NCBI GenBank assembly: GCA_002150815.3
Contig: NDFF03000092.1
Span: 310,001-374,000 of the forward strand
Length of the DNA: 64,000 nucleotides
From: Grammothele lineata
Lineage: Eukaryota > Basidiomycota > Agaricomycetes > Polyporales > Polyporaceae
Reading direction: 5' to 3'
Shown: positions 13,537 to 28,054 of the stretch, in pieces
Layout: each line of letters opens with the position of its first letter
How positions within the stretch are numbered: the first letter of the stretch is position 1
The notes under the pieces: model-generated
Seen by the model: the letters and a program-made list of their open reading frames with translations, nothing else
Databases searched by the model: none
What the model was told of the DNA's origin: nothing
Made by a program: the position numbers and the translations under genes

Positions 13537-15479
13537 ATGTCCACGACTTCGTACGTGCTCACTATTTTGGCCCTCGCCGCCTCTTTCTACCTCTACCGCA
13601 CACGTGCGCGCAATCCAAAGGGACTCCCTCTCCCTCCCGGCCCGAGGGGGCTGCCCTGGCTCGGGCCCGTACGTGACATTCCCCAGGACGTGGCCTGGAA
13701 GGTATTCCAGGAATGGAGCAAGAAATATCGTAAGCCCCTACGGTTATTTTAGGTGTCTTAACCAGCTCAACGATTCCCGTTTGAAGGCAGCGATGTCATT
13801 TACTTCCAGACGTTTGGCAAGGATAACATCGTCATTAACTCTGTCGATATCGCCCATGAACTCCTCGAAAAGCGCAGCGCCCTCTATTCTTGCAGGCCAT
13901 GGGTCCCTATGGCTTCGGAAGTGTAGGTTCTCATCTCTCATCCAGTATTAGTCTTCGGCTTACAGAAGGCATGCTCTCAGCATCGGCTGGGACTGGGCGC
14001 TCCCCATTATGCCCTACGGCGACAAGTTCAAGCGGCACCGCAAGTACCTCCAAGACTACCTCAAAAAGGCGCGCCTGCCCAACTACTACCACATCCAGCT
14101 CAACGAGGTGCACAAGATGCTGAACGACATCCTCGACGACCCCGCCAACTACGCCCAGCACGTCAAGCGCATGGCCGCGGGCGTCACGATGATGATGACG
14201 TACGGGCACCAGGTTAACGACCTCAACGACCACTTTGTGACCATCGCCGAGCGCGGGGTCAAGACTATCGAGGCTCTCGGCGCAGTTGGCGCGCACATCG
14301 TTGACCTCTTCCCCCTTCGTGAGTCTTTTGTCCGTTCAGCGGGTGCTGGCTGTGTGGATAAACGACGCTCATTCTGTGTTTCATACCAGTACGGTTTGTC
14401 CCGGATTGGATGCCTGGCGCGGGCTTTAAGCGCGTCCCGCCTGGGACCCGCGAGGATATGGAAACGTTCCTTAACACTCCTTTTGAGCAGGTAAAGAAGC
14501 AGATGGTGAGTCGCACTTCCCGTCCCGCCTTCAGTACCGCGGTATTCATCATTCCTAACAGGCTGACGGAACTGCTGTGACATGTTACACTGCGACCATG
14601 CTCGAGGAAACCGACGATGAGGAAGGCGTTCGCAGCACCGCGGGGATCTCGTTCTCAGGTTCGTCGTCTCGTGAGAGTACCAACAAGGTTCACATACTGA
14701 CCATGCCTCTTCACAGGTGGTTTCGACACGGTCCGCCTCCGCGCCTTCTCTTCGCATCCCGCATCCGAGGCTGACCCACTTCCATCCCACAGACCGTCTC
14801 GGCGACGATGACATCGCTGGTCTGCCTCGTCCGCGACCAACTCGTCCAAGCGCGCATCCAAGCCGAGATGGACCTCGTCATCGGCAAAGACCGCCTCCCC
14901 ACCTTCGCCGACCGCGAGCGCCTTCCCTACCTGCACGCCGTCATCACCGAAGCCTTCCGCTTCGCCTCCACCACCCCCGTCGGGGTCCCGCACCGCCTCA
15001 TGGAGGACGACGAGTACGACGGCCTGTTCCTCCCCAAAGGCGCGATGGTCATGGCGAACACCTGGGCGATGCTCAACGACCCGCGCGTGTACCCCGACCC
15101 GGAGAAGTTCAACCCGGACAGGTTCCTCACGGGGGAGGGGCGCACCCCGCAGGCGGATCCGCGCGGGCCGGCGTTTGGCTTTGGGAGGAGGGTGTGCCCC
15201 GGGAAGGACCTCGCGGAGAACACGGTGTTCGCGATGGTGTCGAACTTGTTTTATGCGTTCAAGGTCACGCCTGCTGTGGACGCGCAGGGGAAGCCGATCC
15301 CGATTCCGAACGAGTTTGAGGAGCATTCTGTTAGGTGCGTGCTTGGGTGGGAGAGTTGGGTGGGCAGAGCTGACTGCTGTTTGTTGCGGATGTACAGGAA
15401 GCCGTTCCCCTTCCAGATCAAGGTCACGCCCCGTCGCGAGAACTCAATTAGTCTTATCAGGCAATCCAACCTCGTCTAG
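13537..15479 (+). CDS. Cytochrome P450 monooxygenase, 8 exons, 505 aa
   Basis: This is the second fungal P450 of the cluster, co-directional with the terpene synthase. Exons are 13537-13729, 13787-13922, 13981-14318, 14390-14505, 14562-14658, 14717-14730, 14793-15334 and 15398-15479; the sum is 1518 nt with stop. The start ATG is in GCCGCCATGT, followed by a hydrophobic anchor and the hinge PLPPGPRGLPWLG. The I-helix motif SGGFDTT is completed by a 14-nt microexon. The E-R-R triad region and the haem loop FGFGRRVCPG are present. Exon 3 could also start at an AG 24 nt upstream in the same frame. It differs clearly from the first P450, so the pair is not a recent duplication. A role in tailoring the sesquiterpene is inferred from position. 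Confidence 0.93.
14717..14730 (+). other. 14-nt microexon in the second P450
   Basis: The exon encodes the G-F-D-T part of the oxygen-binding motif, with split codons on its left side. It lies between a CAG acceptor and a GT donor (GTCCGC). Without it the frame is lost between exons 5 and 7; with it the total coding length is an exact multiple of three. Confidence 0.85.
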
Positions 15480-15960
15480 GCTCGCAGTATATAGCATGGC
15501 AGGTGCAATGGACGTGGCGCTTTAGTGGGGTCAGAAGTGAACGTTCGTCAATCTTCGCCAGGATTAGAAGGGTCTCCTTGTTGTACATGTATTCACGTTC
15601 GTTCCGTGATTCGTAGCTTTTGTAGACTCGATGTACTAGCGATGTGTACTGTGGCAATGGAGCAGACTGAATTCTGAGCTTCTGTCAAGGGTGGCAATCG
15701 TCCACCTCGCTATCTAGTGTATTTTGAGCGTACGTTCCACACGGATCACTTCAAAGCGTCCTGCTGCGCAACCTGATAGTCCCGTTCAATATCCCTGGGT
15801 ACAGCGTCAGCATGGTTAGAAACCAGGGATCACATCGACCTCAACAAACAGTGTTGAACCTTCTGTTATCCGTACTAACTCATTTATATCCACAGACTAG
15901 AACGTTTATGTACAGAGGCTCTAACCCACAGCCCTACAAGGCATACAAACCCAAACCTTA
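15480..15960. other. Convergent intergenic region
   Basis: This 480-bp stretch lies between the stop codon of the plus-strand P450 and that of the minus-strand AlkB-like gene. It should hold both 3' ends. I see no gene in it. Confidence 0.5.
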
Positions 15961-17079
15961 CTACGCCACACCCCTCCGCAAAGGGTGCCCGGCTTTAACT
16001 TCGGGGTCCTCTGCAGGTCCGACGACGTCTGCACCCGCGAGTAGCCAGCGGAAGGTTATGCTGAGCCTCAGGCCGCGCTCGAGCAAGCTTGCGGTCTCGC
16101 TCCCCGGGGCGTCCTCGACGAGGTCGTCGAACCTCCGCTCGATGCCGTGCGTCCACCGGTAGCGCGCCTCGCCCGTCATAACCAATACGCCCCCTTTGGG
16201 TAGATACAACGCGCACTCCTTGCCGTCCGCGCCTTTTTCATCGGCGGTGTCGCTCTCGTCGTCGCGGTACGCCTGCGGTATAGCCGCCCCAGGGGGTACG
16301 CGCGCGAAACGCATCGCGCACGCGCTGCCGAGGCTGACGCCGAGTATACCGTCGCCATAGCGGTCGAGGAGGTCGACGTGGGGCGCGATGCCCTCGCCCG
16401 GCCAGTAGACGTTCACGATCGCCTGGCGTGCGCGGGGCGGGCCGGTGTGCCCGGGCGGAGAGGGGGAGAAGAGGAGCGCGTGTGTATCTGGGGGGAGGAC
16501 GGGCGCGAGCAGGGAGGAGAGCGTGGAGAGGAGGGAGGTGAGGAAGGGAGGGAGGCCGGTCGGGTTGGGGGAGGGGTGTGAAGGAGAAGGTGAGGGTGAG
16601 GATGAGTCGGAGGAGGGGGACTCGGAGGGCGCGCGCTCGAAGAGCATAACCTGGTCGGCGGTCGTGTCGGTGAAGAAGGCGCGCATGCAGGCGAGCATGA
16701 GGTCTTCGCAGAACGCGTCTGGCAGTAGGATCGTCGGGTCGAAGAAGAGACCTGGGATGGACGGAGCTGTCCGTTGCGCACGGATGAGGGGGAGGTCTGC
16801 CTTGGCTGAAACTACGGCCATGGCGGGTTCTTCATCGGGAGTAGTAGAGCTTGTGTCGGCGCCGGTTGACATGGATTCGGGCGGAGGCTCGTCAAACAGA
16901 GAGTCCGCATCGGAGTCTGAGGAAGAGAGTAGCTCGTCGAGAGTCGGGGACCGGAGCTCGTCGACGTCGGTGACGATGCGAAGGCCAAGTCGTGAGCTTC
17001 GGGACATCACATCTCCGGAGGATTTCGCTCTCTTAGCCCCGCAGTCGGTGCCATCGGGAAGATGCTTGCGCTTGTTCAT
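15961..17079 (-). CDS. AlkB-like Fe(II)/2-oxoglutarate dioxygenase, 372 aa
   Basis: This is a single-exon gene. The C-terminal half has the jelly-roll dioxygenase signature: an N-V-Y-W-P-G-E-G-I segment, the iron-binding H-x-D in GIAPHVDLLDRYG, a distal His in RWTHGI, and the 2-oxoglutarate-binding RLSITFR. AlkB-family enzymes oxidatively remove alkyl groups from nucleic acids or proteins; the substrate here is unknown. Layout resembles eukaryotic ALKBH proteins of the 2OG-FeII_Oxy_2 type. The N-terminal 130 residues are acidic and Ser-rich with a basic KRKH/KRAK start, a possible nuclear signal. The ATG at 17079 in a GCCGCCATGA context is preferred, because the open frame extends upstream only through non-ATG codons. 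It is divergent from the SAP18 gene. Confidence 0.87.
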   Translation of the reverse strand: MNKRKHLPDGTDCGAKRAKSSGDVMSRSSRLGLRIVTDVDELRSPTLDELLSSSDSDADSLFDEPPPESMSTGADTSSTTPDEEPAMAVVSAKADLPLIRAQRTAPSIPGLFFDPTILLPDAFCEDLMLACMRAFFTDTTADQVMLFERAPSESPSSDSSSPSPSPSHPSPNPTGLPPFLTSLLSTLSSLLAPVLPPDTHALLFSPSPPGHTGPPRARQAIVNVYWPGEGIAPHVDLLDRYGDGILGVSLGSACAMRFARVPPGAAIPQAYRDDESDTADEKGADGKECALYLPKGGVLVMTGEARYRWTHGIERRFDDLVEDAPGSETASLLERGLRLSITFRWLLAGADVVGPAEDPEVKAGHPLRRGVA

Positions 17080-17470
17080 GGCGGCAAGATGTTGAGAGGA
17101 AGGACGCCGATCATGGCGGGGATTCCAGGTTATGAGACGTACGCACGTTGCCAACGGTCCACCGGTCAGCCCAAAGTCAGTCTCCGGTGAAACATGCCAA
17201 CCGGGCGAGGCTGGAATTACTTGTCAGCCAATCTATACGCCCTTCAGTGCGCTTGTCGGGTAGTAGATGAATACAGCGGTCGGATTAACTGGCAGCTCGA
17301 ATTGCCAAAGGTGGAGGAGGAAGAACCGCAGCGTCTCAGGCTGGAGACTGGCCTGAAGACCCTGCTTACGTAATGACGTTAGGTCGCTGTTCGACGCGTC
17401 CGTGGCGTCTCCTACACTCGCTCTCGCCCGCGTCTTCGCAGCCGCTGCCCTTCCCGTATATCGTGTCGAC
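17080..17470. promoter_or_regulatory. Shared divergent promoter, AlkB-like / SAP18
   Basis: These 391 bp separate two divergent start codons, so both promoters must lie here. No clear TATA box was seen. The SAP18-proximal half is C/T-rich on the plus strand. Confidence 0.5.
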
Positions 17471-18793
17471 ATGGAGGACACAACACCCGCGGGTAAGCCC
17501 ATTGTGGACAGGGAGAAGGTATGCCTCTTGAGCCAGTTCCGGAGTTGTGCACACATAACAGTCTTGCAGACCGCACCGTTCCTAATCCGCACATTCGTCA
17601 AAATCGGCACCTACCACCGCCTACAGCAGTTTGAAGACGGGCCGCTACCGCTGGGAGACGAGCAGCAGATATACACATGGTGCGTGCTTTGGACTTCTTG
17701 CATGCCATCCTTGCCCCGTTCGCCTCTTCCTGCTTCCATGAACCCTTCCACGCTCTCCGTTCGTTGCACACCTTGCTGTCTCATGTCGAGGCATATGTCT
17801 ACTGTGTCTCTCTGCCAACAATCATTACCGAGACGGTGGTTATGCCTCTTGCGGTTGTGCCATTCTCTGACACTCACAATGCTCTGGCGAGACCAATACT
17901 GGTGGAGCTTGCTATGGTCTATGTTCACCAAACACCGTCCCCAATGTTTTACTCCATTCAACCTTACTACTTCGCGCACAGTGCATTTCGACAATATTGA
18001 TGCTAACCCCAATCGCAGGAAAGACGCAACCCTCCGTGAAGTCCTCACCACCCTCCGCTCCTCCGCCCCTCCCATGCCCGAATACCGCCACCCGCTCGCC
18101 CGCTACTCCTTCCGCGCGATCTTCGCCGACGCCGGCGCGCGCGGCCGCTTCTCCCAAAAGGACCTCGGCACCGTCTACTCGCGCGACATCCTCGGCGAGC
18201 CCGGCACGCTCGAGCGCCCCGCCCCGCGCCTCCTCGCGGACGCCGAGGCCGAGTCCGCTCAGGGCGCCGAGCAGGACCGGACCCTCGACGAGCTCCGGTT
18301 CGTACCTGGGGACTACATGTGCGTCATGGTCCAGCTCCCGAAGGGCGTCACCGTCCCTGGCCCTGGGGGCGAGCTCGCTATCAAGGGCAGCGCGACCGGC
18401 CCTGGGGCACCCCCCGCCTCGAATGGGTGGAAGGGCGCAGGAGCCCCAGAGGCTGGAGCTGGGAGACGAGGCGCTGACGGCGGCTGGGGCGGGAGCGTCG
18501 CAGCTGCCCCTGGACCCGGGGCGGGACGTGGAGGAGGCGGACATTGGCGTGGGGGCTCGGGCCCGGAGCCTCCCGCCCCGCGTGGGGGCCGCGGACGCGG
18601 GGACTTCGGGCGGGACCGTGACCGGGACCGGCTCGGGGAGAGGGATAGAGAGTGGGATGTCAGGGAGAGGGATAGGGATAGGGATGACCGGCGCGTGCCG
18701 CCCCCGCGCCGCGACTCGCCGCCGCCTCGCTGGGGTGGAAGGCGGCCGCCGTCGAGGTCGCGCAGCCCGCCGAGACGGCGTCGGTATGATTAG
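17471..18793 (+). CDS. SAP18: SAP18 (Sin3-associated polypeptide 18) homologue with RGG/RD/RS tail, 310 aa
   Basis: Exons are 17471-17518, 17570-17679 and 18019-18793. The ubiquitin-like SAP18 fold is recognisable by PIVDREKTAPFLIRTF, then E-Q-Q-I-Y-T-W, K-D-A-T-L-R-E, and L-R-F-V-P-G-D-Y. In other eukaryotes SAP18 bridges the Sin3 histone deacetylase complex and the ASAP/exon-junction splicing complex. Human SAP18 is about 150 residues. Here the fold is followed by a tail of over 100 residues that is Gly/Arg-rich, then RDRD-rich, then SR/RS-like (RSRSPPRRRRYD), as in RNA-binding splicing cofactors. Both introns (51 and 339 nt) are multiples of three and stop-free, so the locus reads as one long frame. 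Splicing is chosen because only the spliced form restores the contiguous SAP18 fold. Confidence 0.9.
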   Translation: MEDTTPAGKPIVDREKVCLLSQFRSCAHITVLQTAPFLIRTFVKIGTYHRLQQFEDGPLPLGDEQQIYTWCVLWTSCMPSLPRSPLPASMNPSTLSVRCTPCCLMSRHMSTVSLCQQSLPRRWLCLLRLCHSLTLTMLWRDQYWWSLLWSMFTKHRPQCFTPFNLTTSRTVHFDNIDANPNRRKDATLREVLTTLRSSAPPMPEYRHPLARYSFRAIFADAGARGRFSQKDLGTVYSRDILGEPGTLERPAPRLLADAEAESAQGAEQDRTLDELRFVPGDYMCVMVQLPKGVTVPGPGGELAIKGSATGPGAPPASNGWKGAGAPEAGAGRRGADGGWGGSVAAAPGPGAGRGGGGHWRGGSGPEPPAPRGGRGRGDFGRDRDRDRLGERDREWDVRERDRDRDDRRVPPPRRDSPPPRWGGRRPPSRSRSPPRRRRYD

Positions 18794-19312
18794 GCGGCGT
18801 TAACGCCTGCAAGCTACGAGGTGTAGTTTCTTCCGTGCTCTTTTCTATACTGCTTCAATGTTGTTCAGATTTGGCTATGACGGTGCGGGCGTCCGAAATT
18901 CTACTCGTTCGGGCCCATGTTGAACTGTTCGTCCTGTCCGGCGATTATGGCGACTCCTGAGTTCCGAAATCTTGGGAGGCGGCCCTCTCGGATTCATTTA
19001 TCCTCAGATGATGTCATTTCGGTCATTTATCGAAGGATAGAGCTTCGACCACGTGGGTGAGGATACGTAGATTGTGCGTTCTACAATGCCCCTTGGTTCT
19101 AAGGGCGTAGTGCCGCGAAGACGAGAAGGCAGAACAGCGTATACGCGGCTGATGGATACAACAAATGAGTGTCGTGCTCGTATAGTGCTACAAAATGGGT
19201 ATGATACATCGGGAGCGAATGTCGCCTACGGATACAGCCAGTACAACCGTCAACGCCGAGCGAGCGAATGAGCAACGAAGATGACTACGACAGGTCGTGG
19301 ATCCCAAAGTCG
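18794..19312. other. Convergent intergenic region
   Basis: About 520 bp lie between the SAP18 stop and the stop of the minus-strand kinase. It probably holds both 3' UTRs. No gene is seen. Confidence 0.5.
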
Positions 19313-20919
19313 TCAGCCATCCCCTCTCCAGCCCTTCCCTACACCGTACGCACACACCGCCTCCGACGATGCCCCGCGCGTCAATGCTTGCGGCATAACC
19401 TCCTCGGCGTCAGCGTCGAGCGTAAAGTGCGAAAACACGTCAAACATGTCCATAGCGAGCATCCCGGGGGTACCCGGCCCGTCGCTCCCCTCGTCCGTCG
19501 AGCTGTCTGGGGACGAGGAGAGCGGGGGCAGGTCTTGGTCCTCGCTCTCACCCTCGCCCGTGTCTTCGCCTTCGCCTGCATCTTCGTCCTCTGAATACTC
19601 CAAGTTGAGCCAGGACCTCTCGCTTTCGACGTCGGCGTCGCTTGAGGAGGCGACGCTAGAGTCCCCGACCGTAGAAGTAGAAGAAGGCGAAGGAGCGTCC
19701 GGCCCAAGCGAGACGAACGTCGGAGGCGAGGGGAAGCTGGTGGAGAACACCGAAGGGAGGTGGAGCGCGAGCGTGCTTGTCGTTCGGGAGGCGGATGGCG
19801 GGTCTGGGGTACACAGCGAGATCGCGCCGACGTGGATGGCGGCGAAGACGTCCTCGGATCCGGAAACCGCTTGGACGTCGTCCACTTCGATAACGTCGTA
19901 GCAAGACACAGGAGGGTGCGCCAGGTCCTCCGTGAAGGGGTACGACGGAACCGGGGGCGGGTCGGGGAAGAACGTCTCCAGGTCAAGCACCGCGTCCCTC
20001 AACTCAGAGAGCGAAATACGGCGCCTCGGCTTAGGCTCGAAGATCCGCCCAAGGACTTCCGCCACCCCGGCCGATATCGCGAGGTTGCGGTACAGCCAAG
20101 CGGGGCCCTCGCGGAGGTACGCGGCGTAGCCGTCGTCGGTGGTGGCGGACGCGACGTGCCAGGGGTTGCGGCCTGTGATGAGGTTGCAGAGGATCGTGCC
20201 GAGGGCTCAGACGTCGGAGGGTGCAGTGCGATACGGCCTGTGAGGGCGGGAGCCGTGTGGGGTCCCCAAACATTCTGCGGATGCGGGAGGCAAGGGTCAG
20301 CACGGCACAGGAGGGTGGTCAGAGAGGCAGACGAACCTGGACTCATGTAAAACGCGCTTCCGCAGCCAAACGTGGCGCTGCGCACGCTACGCGTGGCAAG
20401 CCCAAAGTCGGCGAGGAAGACGGCGGAGCCGTCCGCGGCGCAGAGGACGTTCTCGGGCTTGAGGTCGCGATGAGAGATACCGCGCGCGTGACACGCCGCG
20501 AGCGCGTCGACGATCTGTAGGAAGGTGCGCTTGATCGCACGCGAGTTGCGCGCGTAGGTGCCGCGCTCCATGATCGCGCTGAACAGGTCGCCCCCTGGGC
20601 AGTAGTCGAGCACGAGGAAGGTGTGCGCGCCCTCTTCGATGACGGCGTGTAGGCTGACAACGTAAGGGTGGTCGGAGACGGCGCTGTGGTAAGTGACTTC
20701 TCGACGCTGGTGGTGGGCGAGGTCGGAGTCCTCGGGGTATCGGAGCATGCACTTGACCGCATAGTAGGTGGGGGCGGAGAGGCGCGGCGAGATGTCCTCT
20801 GCGAGGTATACGACGCCGTACGCGCCGCTGCCGAGCTGCTCAACAAAGCGGAGCTCAAACGACTCGTGGTAGAGAACAATGCCGGTAAAGTCAGGGAGCA
20901 CGGAGCTCATCTGCACCAT
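19313..20919 (-). pseudogene. Ran1-like Ser/Thr protein kinase with in-frame TGA at the subdomain IX Trp
   Basis: Two exons, 20919-20337 and 20274-19313, give 515 codons counting the terminal stop. Kinase motifs are in order: glycine loop LGSGAYGVVY (residues 29-38), AVK with Lys56, HRDLKPEN (150-157, catalytic Asp152), DFG (171-173) and an FYMSPECLG activation-segment end. The next landmark, normally S-D-V-W-A-L-G, reads S-D-V-stop-A-L-G. Codon 217 at 20209-20207 is TGA where TGG is expected. Beyond it the C-lobe continues intact (ILCNLITGRNPW, the Arg of PRRRISLSEL), followed by a long acidic Ser-rich tail. Conservation of the downstream frame argues for a very recent nonsense mutation, a sequencing error, or recoding/editing. 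As written, the product would stop at 216 residues, without the C-lobe. Start at 20919 (GCCATGG); a second ATG lies at 20910. Confidence 0.85.
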
Positions 20920-21789
20920 GGCGAACAAGGGTCGTCAAGGTGAGCTGAGCGGCGGGGGAAGGGGAGAGACCGGAGAGCGGCGGCGGAGGGTGAGAAGAGC
21001 GGGTGACACCGCGCCGGAGTGCTTTATCACCACTTCTTGTAGAGTGGGGCGCGTTCAGATGGAGGGCGGGATAGGGGTGAATGGGGCGCACTATAGGGAG
21101 GAGCGGGCTAGAGGCGTCGCGAGCCCGCAGACATGTCGAGCGCCCATGCTTGGTAGGCATTGACTGCGAATCCTTGGCCGGTGAACAATCGGCAAGGCGA
21201 CTTCGTAAACACTTCTGGTGTGACTGCGGGGCCGGTGGGGAAGATCGAGGGCGTCGGGGATTCCGGCCTCTCCGGGGCTGTATGTTGCGCAGCGCTACCG
21301 ACGTGCGGCGTGGATAAAAAACTCTAGAGCAGGCGGCAGCGAAATGAGCGGTGGACTGAGAGATTGCGCAGGAGTGGAGTTATTGTTTCGGAAGCCGCGC
21401 TGGGCGGCGAGAGGCCGCCCGACAATTGGCATACCGGTCTAGATCCCGAGTGGAAAGGGGCTACCGGACAGGGGTGAATCGGACGGGTGGCACGTATTCT
21501 TCATTTGCACTGCTTGCGTAATCCACGGTTTACTGGATTCGGTTAGCCCTCTACCAGGCGTACTTGCAATTCGGGCACGTCGCTCTAACGCAATGCTAGG
21601 CGATGTTGAGAACCGTACCCGCAGAGGTTGATGTTGCATGCACAGCGTAGAGCAGGCGCAAAGCAACTGCCCAAAGCCTCGTCAATGTCTATGGATCTGT
21701 ACACGTCAACACGCCACATGATCAATTACTAACACAAAACCAACCGCATCTTATGGTATAATTCTAGACGTATCGGACAATGGTCCAGT
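20920..21789. other. Intergenic region, kinase promoter side
   Basis: About 870 bp lie upstream of the kinase start and downstream of the ITPase stop. No coding region is convincing on either strand. It should contain the kinase promoter and the ITPase 3' end. Confidence 0.45.
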
Positions 21790-22657
21790 TTATGAGAGCG
21801 AGCGGAGATATTGTTCCAACTTCTCCAGGGCGCGGCCCCGGTGCGAGATCTTGTTTTTCTCCTCTGGTTCCATCTCGGCATAACTAAAAGACGTATAAGT
21901 TAGTTGGAAGGGAAATAGTAGAGACTTGCTGGCACACACGTCTTTCCGGTGTTTTCGGCTTCGAAGCAGGGGTCCCATCCGAAGCGCCCCGCGCCGCGAG
22001 CGGGAACGATCCGCCCGTCCGTCTGGCCCTCGAAGAGGATCGGTTCTTGACCGGGACCAGAGCTATAGGCAAACGTGCAAAGTGCCCATGCAGCCGTAGT
22101 CGGGAATCCGACGAGCAGCTTGTTAAGGCCTAGATCACGAGCAATCAGCCACGTCGATCGTTCAAATCAGCGTACACGTCGCGCTATATCTTACCGTCGT
22201 GACCGAGTTCCGCAAGGAAGTACTTAATGTATGGACCTGGTAGGCCGTTCAATGCCTCGAAACATAGGGCGGTATCCTCGGTTATGCAAGGACCGCCAAG
22301 CAACTCTGCAGCGCGACGACATTTAGCGATCGCGACTTCACGGGTGGAGCCTTGGACTTCGGGGACTGAAATCGCCGGAACACTTGTGAGCTACGGTTGT
22401 GATATCGAAGTGCTGCAAACTCACTATCAAGCTCTTTCGAGTCGACCTCGATATTTGCTGCACCCAGGATCTGGCGGACCTCCCTGAGCTTATTCGCGTT
22501 TCCGGTGACAAACGCTGTCAGTGAGAGTTTCAGGACGCAGTGGATTCGTTGTCAGTAACCCCCAAACATACTGATTCTCATTGTGTTGATCAATCGGTAA
22601 GGAGGTTGGCGACGAACGGGGGACGTAATAGACTGGAGTGTCTTTAAGAGTCGACAT
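21790..22657 (-). CDS. HAM1: Inosine triphosphate pyrophosphatase (HAM1/ITPA family)
   Basis: The enzyme hydrolyses non-canonical purine triphosphates (ITP, dITP, XTP) to monophosphates and keeps them out of nucleic acids. Reading the minus strand, exons encode [17 protein letters not shown] (substrate loop), then [34 protein letters not shown] with the metal-site Glu/Asp, then WALCTFAY and [10 protein letters not shown], and finally [20 protein letters not shown] near the stop at 21790. All family blocks are present in order, so the gene looks intact. The first exon is uncertain. The frame before AFVTGN has no ATG, so a short 5' exon must exist; ATGs at 22657 and 22581 can both be joined in frame by plausible GT...AG introns. 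It is divergent from SMC5. Confidence 0.88.
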
Positions 22658-22875
22658 CGTGACGGTGGTTGACTCGGTCGGTGCCGGCACGTCGCGAAAA
22701 TATGATGACGCGATCAGCCATTGTTGCCGCAATGGGTAGATCACGTGCCAGAAAGAGCGAAAATGCCTGCCCTCAATAATCTGTCTACGCGCGACGCGTC
22801 TGGGCACGACCCGCCTCTCGTTGCTAGCGCCAACGGCGACCATCTCGTCCCCCCTCGACCGCTCGTGCCCACGTC

Positions 22876-27650
<4,775 letters not shown>

Positions 27651-28054
27651 AGTGATGCTTGATCCTAGAATGAGTATTGGTGGGCAGGCGCGTGGCTGAT
27701 GGCTATCTGGGTGGTAGACTGGTTTCTCTTGTATTTCTGCTTTGCCGTGACTTATTCCATTCTGCTCGTCTACTCCGTATCAACCTTACTCCGTTATAGC
27801 GCGTATAGTGATACCTGTATATTCTGTCTGCATTCTCATACTGTACTGTGCTTTCTAGATAGTAACGATTCTTACTTCTCGAGACATTTTTCCCGTGCGA
27901 CTCGCCTCTACTGCTGAACCAGGTAAGTCGCTAGATGGACTAACAGTTTTGCTTAGGTCTCGCCGTCAGGTTGGACTCTTGACTCCGGTAAGCGATTGTA
28001 TTCGTACAAGCACCATTTACCACTGATTCACACCTGATGCCTACTCTGGTTCTG
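27651..28054. other. Convergent intergenic region
   Basis: About 400 bp, T-rich on the plus strand, lie between the SMC5 stop and the stop of the minus-strand hydrolase. They probably contain both polyadenylation regions. No gene is seen. Confidence 0.5.

Noticed and set aside
14655..15326. Minus-strand open frame of 223 codons
   Set aside because: Antisense shadow of the second P450.
16445..17095. Plus-strand open frame of 216 codons
   Set aside because: Antisense to the AlkB-like gene; Gly/Glu/Ser low complexity.
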